64,000 nt of DNA from Streptomyces sp. F63 (GTDB lineage: Bacteria > Actinomycetota > Actinomycetes > Streptomycetales > Streptomycetaceae): assembly GCF_018070345.1 (NCBI RefSeq), contig NZ_JAGPXX010000016.1, forward strand, positions 1 to 64,000, given 5' to 3'. The notes beneath the pieces are model-generated. The model was not told the DNA's origin. It saw nothing but the letters and a program-made list of their open reading frames with translations, and did no database searches. Shown one piece after another: positions 52,915-61,372 of this stretch. Position 1 is the first letter of the stretch; the number at the start of each line of letters is the position of its first letter. The position numbers were made by a program, and so were the translations under genes.

Positions 52915-54318
52915 GTGGCGCAGACGGGCCGTGAGAACCGCGGCCGCAGGGGGATGGGGGCAGATGTGGTGTCGGTGAGTGAAGCGGTACGGAGAGACGG
53001 CGTGCCTCCGGCGGACGCGGCGCGCTGGGCCACGGGGGCGTTCGTCATCGCCAACGTGGCGATCGTCGAGGCGCTGTTCCTCGGCGCCGCTCCGGGCAAG
53101 AACGGGGTGCTCACGGTCGCCAAGTTCTTCGGCGTGCACGCGGCCCTGCTGATGTTCCTCCAACTGCTGCTCGTGGCCCGGCTGCCGTGGCTGGACCGGC
53201 GCATCGGGATGGACCGCCTCACGGTGTGGCACCGCTGGACCGGCTTCTCCCTGCTGTGGACCGTCGTCACCCACGCCGTGCTGGTGGTGCTGGGCTACGC
53301 GCGGCTCGACGACGCGTCCATGGGGAAGACGTTCCTCGCCCTGGGCGGGGTGCCGGCCTCCCTGCTCGGCATGCTCGCCGCGGCCGTCATCGTCGCGATC
53401 GGCGTGATCTCCACCCGGCCCCTGCGGCGGCGGCTGCGGTACGAGGTCTGGCACGGTCTGCACCTGCTGCTCTACGTCGCCCTCGGCCTGTCGTTCGCCC
53501 ACCAGCTGCTGGAGACCAAGACGTTCACGTCCTCCCCGGTCGCGACGGCCTACTGGTGGACCCTGTGGCTGTTCGCCTTCGGCGCCCTGCTGGCCGGGCG
53601 GGTCGCCCTGCCCCTGTGGCGCAACGCCTACCACCGCTTCCGCGTCGCGGCCGTGGTACCGGAGTCGGAGAACGTGGTCTCCGTGTACGTCACCGGCCGG
53701 CACCTCGGCAAACTCCCCGCCCGCGCGGGGCAGTTCTGCATCTGGCGGTTCCCCGGGCACGAGCACTGGTGGACGGCCAACCCCTTCTCCCTGTCGGCGG
53801 CGCCCACCGGGGAAGGGCTGCGCCTCACGGCGAAGGCGGCGGGCAGCACCAGCGCCGGCCTGCGGAACGTCCCCGTCGGCAGCCGCGCCTTCGTCGAGGG
53901 ACCGTACGGGGCGTTCACCTCGCTGCACCGCACCCGGCCAGGCGCCCTGCTGATCGCCGGCGGTGTGGGGATCACGCCCGTGCGGGCGATGCTGGAGGAG
54001 CGGACGGCCGGCGACGACGTCGTCGTGCTGTACCGCGTCCGCAGCGAGGACGACGCCGTGCTGCTGGACGAGGTGCGCGAGCTGGTCGGACTCCGGGGCG
54101 GACGGCTGCACCTGCTCACCGGCAGGACCGGCGAGCACGGCGAGCACGGCGAGCCGCCGTTCGGCCCGGGCCGCCTGCGCCGGCTGGTCCCCGACATCAC
54201 CGGACGCGACGTGTACGTCTGCGGCCCGCCCGCCATGACCGCGGCCGCCCTCGCGGGCCTGAAAGACCTGCGGGTCCCCGCGCGGCAGGTGCACGCCGAG
54301 CGCTTCGGCCTGGCCTGA
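52915..54318 (+). CDS. Ferric reductase-like flavohaem membrane oxidoreductase
   Basis: 467 residues from GTG 52915 (ATG 52954 is an alternative). Five or six membrane segments carry paired haem-ligand histidines (VWHRWTGFSLLWTVVTHAVL and VWHGLHLLLY...FAHQLLE). The C-terminal half has an FAD-binding barrel (GQFCIWRF, WTANPFSLSAAP) and an NAD(P)-binding domain (LLIAGGVGITPVRAML, VYVCGPPAM). It passes electrons from NAD(P)H through FAD and haem across the membrane, to ferric iron or another acceptor. No partner gene nearby. Confidence 0.85.
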   Translation: MAQTGRENRGRRGMGADVVSVSEAVRRDGVPPADAARWATGAFVIANVAIVEALFLGAAPGKNGVLTVAKFFGVHAALLMFLQLLLVARLPWLDRRIGMDRLTVWHRWTGFSLLWTVVTHAVLVVLGYARLDDASMGKTFLALGGVPASLLGMLAAAVIVAIGVISTRPLRRRLRYEVWHGLHLLLYVALGLSFAHQLLETKTFTSSPVATAYWWTLWLFAFGALLAGRVALPLWRNAYHRFRVAAVVPESENVVSVYVTGRHLGKLPARAGQFCIWRFPGHEHWWTANPFSLSAAPTGEGLRLTAKAAGSTSAGLRNVPVGSRAFVEGPYGAFTSLHRTRPGALLIAGGVGITPVRAMLEERTAGDDVVVLYRVRSEDDAVLLDEVRELVGLRGGRLHLLTGRTGEHGEHGEPPFGPGRLRRLVPDITGRDVYVCGPPAMTAAALAGLKDLRVPARQVHAERFGLA

Positions 54319-54486
54319 CCCGGAAAGGCCGGACGTCCGGTGGAGCCGCGCGGAAGCCGCCCGAGTGTCTCCTCGCCGGGTGGCCCCGGCCCGGCGGGAC
54401 GGCTGCGCGGGGGTACTCGCGGCCGGTCGGGCCGCGGCAGGGGGCCACGGCGCGCGGGGAGTACCGCCGCGCCCCCTGACGACGTC

Positions 54487-54530
54487 CCTCGCCCGGCCGC
54501 GCGTCCCGTTCGGGACGGAGCCGGGCGAGG
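54487..54530. terminator. Nested hairpin
   Basis: An outer 11-bp stem (54487-54497 with 54520-54530) encloses an inner perfect 7-bp stem CGTCCCG/CGGGACG. It lies 170 bases beyond the reductase gene and could end transcription from either side. Confidence 0.6.
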
Positions 54531-54599
54531 GCGGCAGCCGGAACGGCTGAGGGCGGGCGAGGACGGCCGGACAGACGGCCCCGTCCGGGACGGGCAGCG

Positions 54600-54846
54600 G
54601 GGAGGCGCAGCCGGAGGGCGCGACCCGGACGGTCACTGTCCGGCGCACCGCTTCGGGTAGCCGGGCCAGGAACGGGGCGTCGTCGAGGAAATCAGGGGCT
54701 TGGGGGGAGCCGTAGCGGTGCAGACACCGGGCCGCCAGGTCCCGTGCCGCCGCTGCTTCGGCCGCCCCGAGACGGTGGCTGTGGACGCGGGGTACCGGGT
54801 TCGGCGCGACGGGCGGCTGGGGCTCCGCGAGAACGGCTGCTGACAT
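54600..54846 (-). pseudogene. N-terminal gene fragment
   Basis: ATG 54846 has an excellent ribosome site (AAGAGGACCAGC). The first 80 or so residues look coding (LGAAEAAAARDLAARCLHRYG, PDFLDDAPFLARLPEAVRR), then the frame runs without a stop into sequence antisense to the reductase gene. The start resembles the N-terminal helix region of clavaminate synthase-like (TauD-type) hydroxylases, but this is weak. It appears to be the leftover front end of a deleted gene in the same orientation as the fragments upstream. The right-hand limit is certain; the left limit is a guess. Confidence 0.4.
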
Positions 54847-54902
54847 GCTGGTCCTCTTCTCTCTTCCGTTTTTCTCGTCCGTCTTCCGGTGGGCGGGTTC
54901 CG

Positions 54903-55750
54903 TCAGTTCGCAGGGGCTGCCTGTGCGGTGTCCGCATGCTGTTCGGGGCTGTCGTCCGCCGCCCGGGGCAGGGCGGCCAGCCGGTGCCGGACGGTGAAGG
55001 CGATGACAGCTCCCGCGCCGGCCACCAGAGCCGCGGTGAGGAAGGCCGCGCGTGTCTCGTGGGCGTGCACCTGGAGTCCGGCGAGCTGGGACCCGAGGGC
55101 CCCGCCCGCGATGTTGGCGGTCATCACCCACGTGAACGCCTCGGCGAGCGTTCCCCGAGGGGCGGCACGGCCGATCAGGTCGTATTCGACGGCCGTCACC
55201 GGAGCGATCACCGTGCCGCCGATCAGCAGGGCGACCGCCATCGACCAGAAGTCCCAGGCGAGGGCCGGCAGCGCGGTGAGCACGGCGAAGACGGCCACGC
55301 CGCGGGACAGGAGCTGTTCGGTCGGCAGGGCCGGCTTGCGCCGGCCGAACCAGATGCCGCCGAGAGCCCCGCCGACGCCCCAGGCGGCGAAGAGGAGCCC
55401 CACCGCGCCGGGGTCGCCCCGGCCGGCGGCGAAGGCGGGGAGGGCCAGGTTGAACACCCCGCCGGCCACGGCGCACACGGTGAGAACGGCCATGAGGGAC
55501 AGGAGTTCCGGCGAGCGCAGAGGCCCCAGCAGACTGCGCTGCCCGGCCTGCGACCGCCACTGCCGGGAGGCGCCGGTCATGGCCAGGCCGAGTGCGCCGG
55601 CGGCCCCCATGAGGCCGCCGATGACGACAACGGTGCCCGGTGAACTGACCAGCAGCAGGGCACTCATCAGCAGCGGGCCGCCGATGACGAAGACCTCCCC
55701 GAGGATGGCTTCCAGGGAGAACGCGGCGGTGCGCAGGCTTCCCTGGTGAG
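54903..55750 (-). pseudogene. C-terminal half of an MFS transporter
   Basis: Family-like sequence starts near 55750 (QGSLRTAAFSLEAILGEVFVIGGPLLMS) with no start codon, enters the open frame at 55667, and continues through six membrane segments to the stop at 54903. MFS exporters have twelve, so the first half is missing. The missing part is replaced by the tail of the truncated radical SAM gene. Homologues of this half resemble drug exporters. Confidence 0.65.
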
Positions 55751-56152
55751 CGTCTCGGCCTCGGTCAGGTGAGCGGCGATGTAGCGCCGTGCGGCCTGGG
55801 ATTCGAGGCCGGGGCGGGCGGCGGTCAGGATGCGCAGGGCGGGCCGGGAGCCGGTGTCGGCCAGCCGGTCGACGAAGCGGGGGAGGAACATTCCGTTGGT
55901 GATGAGGGACATCCGCATGCCGTGCTCGGTGCCGAGCCGCACCAGCTCGACCACGTCGCGGTGCATCAGGGGCTCACCGCCGGTGAACCGGACGTAACCC
56001 ACCCCGGCGCGCACGGCCTCGGGGAGTAGTTCGGCGAAGTCCTGCACGGTGAACCGGTAGGTGTCCCGGGAGAGCGCGAACTCGCACATGAAACAGTCGG
56101 CGTTGCATGCTTCGAGGATGCGGACGAACAAATAGCGGCGACGATCCCGCAC
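55667..56152 (-). pseudogene. Truncated radical SAM enzyme (BlsE/MilG-like)
   Basis: 161 residues from GTG 56152 (AAAGG upstream), six bases after the preceding gene. The [4Fe-4S] motif is CNADCFMC, followed by VGYVRFTGGEPLMHRDVVELVRLG and SLITNGMFLP. Family similarity stops after RFVDRLADTG near 55848; the last 60 residues are unrelated filler in the frame. Full-length enzymes are over 300 residues. The neighbour upstream suggests a cytosylglucuronate decarboxylase of blasticidin S/mildiomycin-type pathways. Probably non-functional. Confidence 0.6.
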
Positions 56153-56157
56153 GTCTT

Positions 56158-57345
56158 TCAGCCTTTCGCTGGGAGCTTGGAAGAGCGGGCGACGGACAGC
56201 ACCGCGTCTGCAATCTGTGCCGCGCCTCCGGTACCGATGAGACGGACCAGCGCGGTCCACTGCTTGCGCCGGTCGCCCACCTCCGTCAGACAGCCGAGGA
56301 CCCGGTCGGCCAGTTCGGCGCGGACGGTCTCCGGAGCCGCGGCCGCGCGGGCGATGCCTTGGTAGATCAACTCCAGGGCCGCGTCCTCGCCCGGTGACCC
56401 GCCGCTGTTCCCGGGGTTGTCGGCCGGGGCGGTGAGGCGGGTGTCGAGGACGTCCTGGGCACGGAACACCTTCTCGGGCCGGTCCGCGGTGGACGCTCCG
56501 GTCACCTGCGCGTAGGAGGAGGCGTTCAGGATCTGGCTGATGTTCTGCGGCGGCAGGCAGACCACCGGGATGCCGCGGGCACTGCACTCGAGCAACGTGG
56601 TGAGTCCGGGCGAGGCGAGCAGCACGTCGGCCTCGCCGGCCGCGTCGAGAAAGGCGCGGTGTCCCAACGCGCCGTAGTGCAGCCGGACGTCGTCGCCGAC
56701 CGCGCGGGGCAGGTCCGGCAGCAGGCCACGGGGCAGGTTGCCGCACAGCGTGATGTCCCGTGCGCCCCAGTGGACCAGGGCGCGCAGGGCTGCCGGCACG
56801 ACCACGGAGACGTAGTCGGACGGGTCGTGCCGGCAGCGGGGAGAGCAGACCGCCGAGGCTCACCACGGCGGAGCGCTCACCGGGCGCACGGAGCGCGGGC
56901 CGCGGGCGGGCCGGAGCCGCAGGACGACCGCCTCGACCCAGCGCAGGTTGTCCACCTGGGCCATGACCGGCCAGGCAGGGGCCGGAAGGCTCAGGCAGAG
57001 CTGCGCGCAGGAGGCGGAGGCCCGCAGCGGCAGACTGGCGGTGTCGTCCCGCGTCCAGAGGAAGGGCAGGCTGTCCACGAACACCACCGGGCAGCCGATG
57101 GCTTCGAGCGCGGTGGCGAAGGAGCGGTCCAGAACGCACACGGCCGCGTCGACGTGCTCCCGGCGGACGAGAGCGGCGAGCGCCTCGCTGTCGCCGGTGT
57201 CCACGTCGTACCAGTCGTCGACGCCGTGGCCGCGTACGACGTCACGGCCCAGCCGGGACCCGGGGCCCACGAAGCGCACCCGCTCCCCGAGCAGCCGGCG
57301 CAGCGCGTCGACGATCGCGCCGAGTTTGCCGGCGCGCGGTGGTCG
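56158..57345 (-). pseudogene. Frameshifted glycosyltransferase (cytosylglucuronate synthase-like)
   Basis: Similarity begins without a start at GKLGAIVDALRRLLG (about 57340), continues through VRFVGPGSRLGRDVVRGHG and RWVEAVVLRLRPARGPRSV, shifts frame near 56885 to ERSAVVSLGGLLSPLPA, shifts again near 56840 to HDPSDYVSVVVPAALRAL, and ends intact at 56158 (LASPGLTTLLECSARGIPVVCLPP). The fold is a GT-B glycosyltransferase. The pairing with a radical SAM gene, and the AGKLGAI start, recall the cytosylglucuronic acid synthases of cytosine nucleoside antibiotics. A further unrelated fragment, EQDRDFLRTLFDDSLGPF, precedes it at 57350-57450. Confidence 0.6.
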
Positions 57346-57599
57346 CCCTCATAGAACGGGCCGAGGCTGTCATCGAAGAGGGTCCGAAGGAAGTCCCGGT
57401 CCTGTTCCGTCGCCGGCAGGGCACGTGAGTGACCCACACCTGGGGACTGGGAACCGAGGACCGGGGTGTGCACCAGAGCTGTCGCCGAGTGATCACCTGT
57501 GCCGGGTCGCTGGTTGCCGAGTCGACTTGACGCCGCTGGGCTTCGAGGGAAGGGGATCAACCGTCCCGAGCGGCGACATGAGGCCGCCCGGAAAGATCC

Positions 57600-57669
57600 T
57601 TGCCAGGGAAGCTAGATCAGGCGCGCAGAACTTGTCAACGAATGAAAGATTGATTGCCAGTTCTGGCAA
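57600..57669. promoter_or_regulatory. TTGCCAG operator-like sites upstream of the peptide gene
   Basis: TTGCCAGTTCTGGCAA at 57654-57669 is a palindrome with 7-base arms and a 2-base centre. A lone half site TTGCCAG lies at 57600-57606. The palindrome stands just upstream of CTCTAGGGT, a possible -10 for the peptide gene. A dimeric XRE regulator such as the one encoded at 58123 is the natural candidate to bind it. Confidence 0.55.
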
Positions 57670-57691
57670 GTCACTCTAGGGTTCCCCTGTC

Positions 57692-57722
57692 GCCGTACGG
57701 GGAGCCGGGCTTCCCGTACGGC
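57692..57722 (+). promoter_or_regulatory. Leader hairpin of the peptide gene
   Basis: Perfect 10-bp stem GCCGTACGGG (57692-57701) with CCCGTACGGC (57713-57722) and an 11-base loop. It lies near the likely transcript start and about 50 bases before the peptide ATG. It could stabilise or attenuate the message. Confidence 0.5.
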
Positions 57723-57774
57723 ACTCAATCGACGGACGCGCCGCACCTCCGGGTGCGCAAGGGGGTTATCGATC

Positions 57775-57969
57775 ATGTTCAAGGCCACGATTCAGCGGGC
57801 GGGCGCGGTGCTGATGCTTTCGGCTCTGCTCATCGGCGCGGCGGCCGGGGCCGGGTCGGCGGACGTCCGGGCGATAGCGGCGGCCGGGGCCGGCACGGTC
57901 CCCGCGTCCCCGTCCGGCATCGACTGGCCCGCCGCCTCCCTCTCCGGGTCCGCCATCGACTGGCCGTAG
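57775..57969 (+). CDS. Small exported peptide with repeated IDWP motif
   Basis: 64 residues from ATG 57775 (AAGGGGG nine bases upstream). Residues 1-29 are a signal peptide (basic MFKATIQR, core AGAVLMLSALLIGAAAGA, GSA). The remainder is Ala/Gly/Ser-rich and ends SGIDWPAASLSGSAIDWP: the motif S-x-IDWP is present twice, the second at the very C-terminus. That layout (export signal, linker, short C-terminal motif) is typical of secreted pheromone precursors that are trimmed and re-imported. The next gene encodes an XRE-TPR regulator of the kind that binds such peptides. No modification enzyme of a RiPP type lies intact beside it. Function inferred. Confidence 0.7.
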   Translation: MFKATIQRAGAVLMLSALLIGAAAGAGSADVRAIAAAGAGTVPASPSGIDWPAASLSGSAIDWP

Positions 57970-58053
57970 GCCGGCCGCCTCGCCGGGGCGCACCCGGCGG
58001 GAACCTGCACGGGCATACTTCTTGCCTAATTATTGCCATCATTGCTACGCGAT

Positions 58054-58083
58054 TTGACAAGCGAGTAATCCGGGGAGAAGTAT
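58054..58083 (+). promoter_or_regulatory. Promoter for the XRE-TPR operon
   Basis: TTGACA at 58054-58059, an 18-base spacer, then AAGTAT at 58078-58083. The -35 is a perfect consensus and the region is AT-rich, with a duplicated ATTGCC/ATTGCT just upstream (58032-58045). It sits between the peptide gene and the regulator. Confidence 0.55.
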
Positions 58084-58122
58084 GGGTTCTGCTTGCTGGA
58101 GGCACTGCACAGGACGGTAGAG

Positions 58123-59355
58123 ATGCTTGAACAACCGGCGTTCGGCCAGCGGCTGCGCTCGCTCCGCTTGGCGTGCGGCCTCTCGCAGGCCGAACTGGCC
58201 GCGGGTGGCTTGTCCACGGCGTATTTGTCACGCCTCGAGTCGGGGGCCCGGCGGCCGACCGACAAGGTGATCGAGCACCTCACGCAACGGCTCAATGTGC
58301 CGGTCAGTGCCTTCCAGGGCGAAGCCGCCACGGAGGTGTCACAGCTCGGCCAGGCACTTGCCTGGGCGAGCTCCTCCGACAACCGGGACCGGGCCCTGCA
58401 CCTTCTGGAGGAGGCCACTCAGGCACCGACCGGCGACCTCGGACTGCGGTGGATGGCCCTGTGGAGCATGGTCCAGCTCTATGCGGACGAAGGCCGCAGA
58501 CAGGAGGAGCTGAAGACGGCCGGGGAGCTCGTCACGCTCAGCAGGGCCATGGAGATGCCCGATCTGCGGGTCCGCGCGCTCGCCCAGCACGCCAAGGCGC
58601 TGCGGTCGTGCGGAGACATGGCCCAGGCCCGCATGGCGGCCGAGGAGGCGCTGGCCATCGCGACCGAACACGCCCTGCCGGCCGCCGACATCGCCCGGGC
58701 GCTGCTCGTGCTCGTCTCGGCGGAGGCGGAGTCCGGATTACTGGCCGACGCGCGGAAGCACGCGGACGAGATGGAGGCGCTGGCCGGCGAGCTGCACCGG
58801 ACGCTGCTGACCGAGGTGCTGTGGGCGGCGGCCAACGTCCATATGCGGCAGAGCGACTTCGCCGGCGCGGAACGGCTCCTTGAGCGGGCTCTCCAGGAAC
58901 TGGACAGCCGCGACGACCTCGTCCTGTGGATGCGTCTGCGGCTGGCCGCTGCTTCTCTCTACCTGCAGATGACACCACGCAAGCTCGATGCGGCGGAGCA
59001 GCGGCTGGGGGAGGCGGAGCAGGCCCTGAACCTGGTGGGAACCCAGCTCCACCAGCAGGAACTGGTCCTGCTCAAGGCCTTCCTGGCCCTCAACCGCAGG
59101 GACATCGACCAGGCGGACGCCCTGTGCCGGCAGCTGACGGACGACTCGTTGTTCACGTTCCGCGACCGGATCCGGCTCAAGCTGCTGGCCAATCAGATCC
59201 TCATCGCGAGGGGCGAGAAGGACCGCGGCGTGCGCAACGTGGAGGAACTCGCGCAGCAGACCCAGGACTCCTCCAACGTCTATCTCACCTCGGAGATCTG
59301 GCGGACCCTCGCGGAAACCCTCTCCTGGGCCACCCGGACCACCGACGGGGCGTGA
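58123..59355 (+). CDS. XRE regulator with TPR domain (RRNPP-like)
   Basis: 410 residues from ATG 58123; a TTG at 58093 is in frame. The helix-turn-helix is FGQRLRSLRLACGLSQAELA, then LSTAYLSRLESG (about 5-60). From about 90 on, the protein is a chain of helical TPR-like repeats (ALHLLEEATQAP, ARMAAEEALAIATEHALPA, AERLLERALQELD, AEQRLGEAEQALN). This two-part layout is that of RRNPP quorum-sensing receptors, in which the TPR groove binds a re-imported peptide. The adjacent exported peptide supports that reading. It probably binds the TTGCCAG palindrome and controls the peptide and the downstream genes. Confidence 0.8.
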   Translation: MLEQPAFGQRLRSLRLACGLSQAELAAGGLSTAYLSRLESGARRPTDKVIEHLTQRLNVPVSAFQGEAATEVSQLGQALAWASSSDNRDRALHLLEEATQAPTGDLGLRWMALWSMVQLYADEGRRQEELKTAGELVTLSRAMEMPDLRVRALAQHAKALRSCGDMAQARMAAEEALAIATEHALPAADIARALLVLVSAEAESGLLADARKHADEMEALAGELHRTLLTEVLWAAANVHMRQSDFAGAERLLERALQELDSRDDLVLWMRLRLAAASLYLQMTPRKLDAAEQRLGEAEQALNLVGTQLHQQELVLLKAFLALNRRDIDQADALCRQLTDDSLFTFRDRIRLKLLANQILIARGEKDRGVRNVEELAQQTQDSSNVYLTSEIWRTLAETLSWATRTTDGA

Positions 59356-59420
59356 CGGCCGGCCTCCTGCAAGCACATGGCGCCCCGCATCCACTCACCG
59401 CGACGAGGAGTCAGAACAGC

Positions 59421-61271
59421 ATGCTGTCCCTCACCGGCGAAGCGATCACGACGGCCACCCCCTGGTTCACCGTCACGGAGCAGGCCGCTTACGCCGATGC
59501 GGTCGAGGACTTCCTCACCACCGGCTCCCCCTCCGGCGTGCCGGTCTGGACAGGCGAGCGGACCGACCTGGCGGAGTCGGTGCAGCGGTCCGCGAGCCTC
59601 TACGACGGCGTCGCACGGCCGGCGCCGTACCGGCACGGTGTGCTGCTGAGCGCCGACGCCCTTCCCGACGGGCTCATCGCCCTGCTGCGTCCCCTGGCGG
59701 CCCGCTGGCACGAGGAGCACGAGCTGACCGGGGAGTTCGCCGGCCGGGCGGGTTCGCTGCTCGTCGTCGGGCTGTACCGGCACCTGACGCTGGATCCCGT
59801 GCGCGACATCGTGCTGAGCGCCCACCGGTCCGGTCGGACCGACGTCGCGTTCCTGACCGGGCGGGACGCACCCTCGCTGGCCTGGTTCACGGCCAAGCAG
59901 TACGCCGTCCCGGCTTCCGGGGTCACGGCCACCGGGCTTTTCAGCGCCAGCGACCGGCCGGCGCCGCAGGGTCCGGTCGACGTCTTCGATGAACGCCGGC
60001 TGGAGCGCGAGGACATCCGCGCCACAGTGCTGGAGACCCAGTGGAAGCGCGTGCTCTTCCAGGGACACGGCAAGGACGACTCGCTGAACCTGGCCGACTT
60101 CACCCTCTGCGGGCGCAGCGACGCCGCTCCCCGGGTCCCCGGCCTCCTCGGTCCGGCCTGTGCCTACGCGGACATCTGCTACAAGCCCAAGGACAAGCTG
60201 ATCCCCCTGCACCGCGTGCGTGCCGTGGAGATGGTGCTCGGCTCGTGCAACAGCGCCCCTCTGGCCGATGCGGCGCTCTACGACCCCAAGTACCAGCTCA
60301 TGCTCGACGCGGTCGACGGGACGGCGCAGGACATCGTCGCCGCTCTGACGGTGCACGACTCCGGCAGGCCCGAGAACGCGGCATGGATGGACGGGATCCT
60401 CGCCGACGCCTCGTCGACGGACCTGCTCAACTCCAGCATCCGGACCATCCAGCCGTACCCGGCGTTCCTGCGCTTCGGCCTGGACGACCGGCGGCACCGG
60501 GAGACCCCGCCACCGCCCCCGCAGACGCCCGACCCGCTGCTGCTGACGGTGTCCGCCCGCCTCACGGCATACCTGGCGGGCAGCCTCCTGCCACAGAGCA
60601 ACCCGCTGCACACCCGGCTGTCCAAGATGGCGAGGAAGGCGGAGCAGTGGGTCGTCCGGCAGGCGCCTGCCGCACACGGCTCCGAGAAGATCATGCAGGC
60701 ACTCACCGCCGACCTGCAGTCGCTGGACCATGCCATCGCCCAACAGCTGTCCCGGGACCCGAACAACGAACTGGCGGACTACCCCGCGTACTTCGGCGAC
60801 CGGAGCGTCCTCGACGAGAGCACGGTGGAGACCGTTCGCTGCCAGTGCGGCCGTCCGGCCCAGCGGTTCCTCAAACGGGCCCTGGTGCCGACCGCGCTCG
60901 ACACGGAATGCGTGGTGTGCGTCCGCTGCGGGGACGTCGCCTTCCGGGTGCCGGAGTCACCGCGGGTATGGATCGAAGCGGCCGACGAGGTGGCGACCGG
61001 AGGCACCCTGGACGTGCGGGTCCGGGTCCGGGGCACCCGCCGCGGGCCCGTGCGGGTGGGGGTGTTCGTTCCCCGCTACCTTCAGTGCACGATCGCGCCC
61101 GCCCACCGGAGGATCCGTACATCGCCGGACCGCGAGCAGGACGGAGAGTTCTCGCTGACCCTGTCTCCCGACACCCCCGCTCAAGCCTATTATCTCACCG
61201 CCTATGCGGTTCAGGACCTCGGCCTGTCCACCACCCGGCGGCACTTCGGCGTCGTCCCCGCCCGCGGCTGA
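59421..61271 (+). CDS. Caspase-fold (CHAT/C25-like) protein with zinc ribbon
   Basis: 616 residues from ATG 59421 (GAGGAG upstream). Residues about 70-350 look like a caspase-haemoglobinase fold: a strand ending VLFQGHGKDDSLNL (H216) and another ending VEMVLGSCNSAPLAD (C276), matching the His-Gly and Cys dyad of CHAT, gingipain and caspase-like peptidases. A proline hinge (PPPPPQTPDP) leads to a helical region, then a CxC...CxxCxxC cluster (C474, C476, C497, C500, C503) that should bind zinc, and a beta-sandwich-like C-terminus. No named family is recognised. Expected role: regulated proteolysis. It starts 65 bp after the XRE-TPR gene and is probably in its operon. Confidence 0.6.
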   Translation: MLSLTGEAITTATPWFTVTEQAAYADAVEDFLTTGSPSGVPVWTGERTDLAESVQRSASLYDGVARPAPYRHGVLLSADALPDGLIALLRPLAARWHEEHELTGEFAGRAGSLLVVGLYRHLTLDPVRDIVLSAHRSGRTDVAFLTGRDAPSLAWFTAKQYAVPASGVTATGLFSASDRPAPQGPVDVFDERRLEREDIRATVLETQWKRVLFQGHGKDDSLNLADFTLCGRSDAAPRVPGLLGPACAYADICYKPKDKLIPLHRVRAVEMVLGSCNSAPLADAALYDPKYQLMLDAVDGTAQDIVAALTVHDSGRPENAAWMDGILADASSTDLLNSSIRTIQPYPAFLRFGLDDRRHRETPPPPPQTPDPLLLTVSARLTAYLAGSLLPQSNPLHTRLSKMARKAEQWVVRQAPAAHGSEKIMQALTADLQSLDHAIAQQLSRDPNNELADYPAYFGDRSVLDESTVETVRCQCGRPAQRFLKRALVPTALDTECVVCVRCGDVAFRVPESPRVWIEAADEVATGGTLDVRVRVRGTRRGPVRVGVFVPRYLQCTIAPAHRRIRTSPDREQDGEFSLTLSPDTPAQAYYLTAYAVQDLGLSTTRRHFGVVPARG

Positions 61272-61372
61272 CCAGGGACACCCGCACCAGCAGCAGCGCG
61301 AACAAGCACGAGCACGCACGAGCACGCACGGAACTCGCTCGTCTCGGCGAGACCCGCCGACAAGAGGAATGG

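Noticed and set aside
52573..54600. 995-residue minus-strand frame reading through the 54846 fragment into the reductase region
   Set aside because: Beyond about 54600 the translation is Arg/Gly/Pro-rich antisense of the ferric reductase gene. Only the first 80 residues look coding.
57775..57969. IDWP peptide as a RiPP precursor modified by the adjacent radical SAM enzyme
   Set aside because: The radical SAM gene is truncated, on the opposite strand, and paired with a glycosyltransferase of nucleoside-antibiotic type. No leader-binding protein or other maturation gene is present. A pheromone role fits the XRE-TPR neighbour better.
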